NCBI GenBank assembly: GCA_017654935.2
Contig: CM065680.1
Span: 32,151,854-32,215,853 of the forward strand
DNA: 64,000 bases
Origin: Phymorhynchus buccinoides
Lineage: Eukaryota > Mollusca > Gastropoda > Neogastropoda > Raphitomidae
Direction: 5' to 3'
Position numbers and translations under genes: made by a program
In this document: positions 61,008-64,000 of the stretch, piece by piece
How positions within the stretch are numbered: position 1 is the first letter of the stretch
Layout: each line of letters opens with the position of its first letter
Notes under the pieces: model-generated
What the model saw: only the letters and a program-made list of their open reading frames with translations
Databases searched by the model: none
Told to the model about the DNA's origin: nothing

Positions 61008-61159
61008 GCTGGCTGCATGCTGAACAGGCGCTGACTGGCCAGGTTAATAATTTGTTTGAAAAAAGATTAGGGTCACTGTGCTCTCCCCTAGTTTCGTTGA
61101 TGAATATGATTATGCCACGATGTGGATTGTAAAATTTTTGCTGATGATTCATGTTCCCC

Positions 61160-62270
61160 ACTCCTAACTCATGAAGTTATGGCATCAAAGGGAACCTGCA
61201 CAGTTGGCTGGAAAACTGACCAAGAGACGCATGAAAGTTGTTGTGGATGGTGAGGAGTCGAGAGAAGCACCAGTTGAATCAGGAGTACCCCAAGGCACCG
61301 TCCTCGGCCCCATCCTATGCCTGTGCCATATAAATGATCTCCCATCTGTGAAATCACAGGTACGTCTGTCTGCCGACGGCTGCCTTCTCTACAGGCCTAT
61401 CACAAAGCAGCAAGACCATCAAATCCTACAGGCTGATCTAAAAGAACTGGAGAAGTGGGCGAAAACATGGGAAATGCGTTTCAACATAAAGAAATGCTAC
61501 ATTTTAAGCATCCGTACCAGGTCAACCCATTTCTACAGCCTAAGCCAGGAGATCCTGCAGCAAGTCCCCTGCAGCCCATACTATAACCCTGAAGGATGAC
61601 CTCAAATGATCGAAGCATATCAATTGACAATTTGGTCAAGAAAGCGAGTTCGACATTAGGGTTTCTCCGCCGAAATCTGCGCTTCTGCCCATCCGAATGC
61701 AGATGAACAGCTTACATTGCACTCGTCCGCTCAAGTCTTGAATACAGTGTATATGTATGGGATCCATATCTGCAGAAAGATGTAGACAGACTAGAGAACA
61801 TCCAGAGAGTGAGAGACTGGCGGCAAGGTTCATCACGCAAAATTACTCTGATCGGACCCCTGGATGTAGGGAGAATGCTTGAAGAGCAGAAACTTCCACC
61901 ACTAGAGACAAGGCAGAAAGATCAATTCAATGCCTCACTATGTTCTTCAATGTAGTGCAAAGAGAGGTGCCTGCTATACCATCTGAGCAGTATCTAACAC
62001 CCATGGCTGAAACAAAACAAAGATCATTCCACGTCAAGAAGCAGACCAATATACAGTAAATATCGTATCTAATATGGCCAGAATCAACAAGAAATGTTTT
62101 GTTGTAGAAAGCACCAACACAACCATCTACAGGAACTCTTTCTTTCCACAAACAACCATCGAGTGGAACAGACTGCCTGACGAAATTATCAACTTGTCAT
62201 CAGCTGGGCAGTTCAGGAGGGCTGTGTCAGATGCCTGGCACAGCCCTCACACCAATTCAAAAACAACCCC
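61160..62270 (+). mobile_element. LINE remnant with broken catalytic motif
   Basis: GVPQGTVLGPILCLCHINDL is followed by LSADGCLLYRPI where FADDC is expected, so the catalytic Asp pair is lost. Later pieces read WAKTWEMRFNIKKCYILSIR and, at 62074, CFVVESTNTTIYRNSFFPQT TIEWNRLPDEI. Frameshifts separate the pieces. Confidence 0.75.
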
Positions 62271-62280
62271 AGGGGTACTT

Positions 62281-62880
62281 GCACAGTGAGAAAGGGGGAT
62301 TCCCAGAAGGAAGAGTGTGGTGAAGGGGGGGGGGGGGGGGGGGGCACATGCTGCAGTGAGAAAGGGAAAAGAAAGAGTGTAGTGATGGTGAAGGGGGGGG
62401 GGGGGGGGCCAAAGGGTACTTGTGCAGTGAGAAAGGGGGAAGGAAGAGTGTAGTGATGGTGGTGGCAGGGGTCGGGGGGGGGGGCAAAGGGTACTTGTTG
62501 CGCAGTGAGAAAGGGGGAAGGAAGTGTGTAGTGATGGTGGAAGGAAGGTGAAAGGGAGGGGGGGGGGGGGGGATACTTGCCGCAGTGATAAAGGGGAAAG
62601 GAAGGGTACTTGGTCGCAGTGAGAAAGGGGGAAGGAAGTGTGTAGTGATGGTGAGAAGCAGGTGAAGATGGTGGCAGGTGAGGGGGGAGGGGGCAAAGGA
62701 TACTTGCCGCAGTGATAAAGGGGAAAGGAAGAGTGTAGTGATGGTGTCAGACCTGTGAGTGAAGGGGGGGGGGGGGGGGGGGCAAAGGGTACCTGCCGCA
62801 GTGAGAAAGGAGAAGGAAGAGTGTGGTGATGGTGGTAGATAGAGGAGGTGCAGAGTGCCCACATCAGGAGAGGGGGAAGG
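62281..62880. repeat. Minisatellite of 80-130 bp units with G tracts
   Basis: Repeats of GTGCAGTGAGAAAGGGGGAAG..GGAAGAGTGTAGTGATGGTG plus a poly-G run and GGCAAAGGGTACTTG, about seven copies of unequal length. The proline-rich minus-strand frames here are artefacts of the repeat. Confidence 0.85.
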
Positions 62881-63542
62881 AAAGTTCTAGAGGTGGTGGT
62901 AGTTGAGGGGCAGGGTTGAGGCTAGACGAAATTGACGGAAACAAGTGAGCAATGCGCTAAGCAGGCTGAATGCTGCAAGCTGACAGTGCTACTGCCAGTC
63001 TTGACTAATACAGCAATAGTACTACTACTAGTAGATTCTTTTCATTATATTAAAAAAAATCATTCTATTAGGTACTTTATAGTCACAGAGGTGACTGTGA
63101 AATTCGGGTTGCTCCCACCTGGAGAGCGCGTTGCACCACCCAATTTTTTTTGGGGGGCATGCGATTATTGTGTGACTAATGAGGAAGGAAAGGGGGGGGG
63201 GGGGTAGTTAAATTTTGACCAAATAACTTTTTCGTTGCCACTTGGTTTAACGTGTGCTAAGTGCATGGGCACAAGGGACCTCTGTTTATCGTCTCATCCG
63301 AAAGACTCCACGTTCAGACCATAAGGCCTAGTGTAAAGTGAGAGGAAAAATTATTGTTAATGATGCTAGTTTTATCAGATACATCAATTATAATCTGCCA
63401 TCTTAGTAGAAAGTTGACGTGAATCCTGTGAATCTATACCACTGTGACTCAATTGTGTTATACGATTCACAAATCACCCAACATGTTGTAGCATATGATT
63501 CATTTACAAAGAAATCATGTCTGTGTAAACATTTTTTTGCAG

Positions 63543-63643
63543 GCTGCTCATCTGTGCCTCCAGCAGTCCCCACCCAACCCTGAGCAGTGCAGATTCTACA
63601 TTCATACCTTGAAGATGGTGGCGGAGAAACATGTTATTCGCCT
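63543..63643 (+). CDS. Single exon of an unidentified gene
   Basis: A 101-bp open segment with a strong acceptor (tttttttgcag) and donor (GCCT|GTGAGT), encoding AAHLCLQQSPPNPEQCRFY then IHTLKMVAEKHVIRL plus two bases. Codon use looks coding-like and the region around it is plain intron-like AT-rich DNA. I do not recognise the family; it looks helical. Its neighbours would be right of the window. Confidence 0.6.
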
Positions 63644-64000
63644 GTGAGTAGAATGTCAAGCAGAATAATGAGAATGGCTTGATGAAATATTACCAATAGT
63701 GAATGGTTTATTGTTTCCATTTTCTTCTCTCTTTTAATCCCTTCCCTGCCAGCCCTGGGTCAACTATGGGCAATATGTCACGAATTATATTGTAATTTTG
63801 ATGTCACAACTCTGGAATGCCTTTGTTTTGCTTTAGAACAGCCAGTAAATAATATATTAGATTGAGTCTAACTGCTGAGTAACACTAACAGATCTCATTT
63901 TCAGTTTCATAATTAAAATAAGAAAAAATCTAAAAAAACATTCTCTGGCACTGAAGTGGTTAATCTATGAGTAGTTTGTTGAAATTTGAAATGTCAATAA

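Noticed and set aside
62247..62864. Two long proline-rich minus-strand frames
   Set aside because: They arise from the G-rich minisatellite in two frames at once.

Overview
The window is AT-rich, intron-rich animal nuclear DNA. It carries spliced genes with GT-AG introns, dense GT/CA and GA microsatellites, long poly-G tracts, a tRNA-derived SINE, several decayed LINEs, MITEs and TTAGGG-type interstitial repeats. This style and the gene set (omega GST, PMP34, TEX47, COX10) suggest a lophotrochozoan, most likely a gastropod mollusc. That taxonomic call is an inference. Two runs of exactly 500 N (17444-17943 and 45501-46000) are assembly gaps of unknown true size, and both abut GA repeats.

Layout. 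(1) 2350-11174, minus strand: the 5' part of SLC25A17 (peroxisomal carrier PMP34), with two alternative versions of its fourth coding exon. Later exons lie beyond the left edge. (2) 11.2-19.8 kb: repeats, a Penelope-like fragment and a gap; no gene found. (3) 19790-24339, plus strand: an omega-class glutathione transferase lacking only its first coding exon, with a repeat array in its last intron. (4) 24.4-31.8 kb: repeats and MITEs, some nested. (5) 31851-41975, minus strand: a complete nine-coding-exon TEX47-like gene (291 residues, BLUF-like fold) with what looks like a U12-type AT-AC intron. (6) 42.2-46.6 kb: LINE fragments and a gap. (7) 47091-59132, minus strand: COX10 (haem A synthesis). 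One of its exons, with its 3' splice site, has been amplified into about eleven 119-bp tandem copies, and a near-intact Tc1/mariner element sits about 100 bp from the neighbouring exon. The exons for the COX10 C-terminus were not found. (8) 57.4-63.0 kb: SINE, LINE remnants, telomere-repeat-bearing palindromic elements and a minisatellite. (9) 63543-63643, plus strand: one exon of an unidentified gene.

The four recognised genes do not form a pathway. PMP34 acts in peroxisomes, COX10 in the mitochondrial inner membrane, GSTO in the cytosol, and TEX47 is a testis-associated protein. The most unusual signals are the frame-enforced alternative exon pair in SLC25A17, the tandem exon array in COX10, the AT-AC intron in TEX47, and a MITE family with 8-bp target duplications and telomeric repeats inside its arms.
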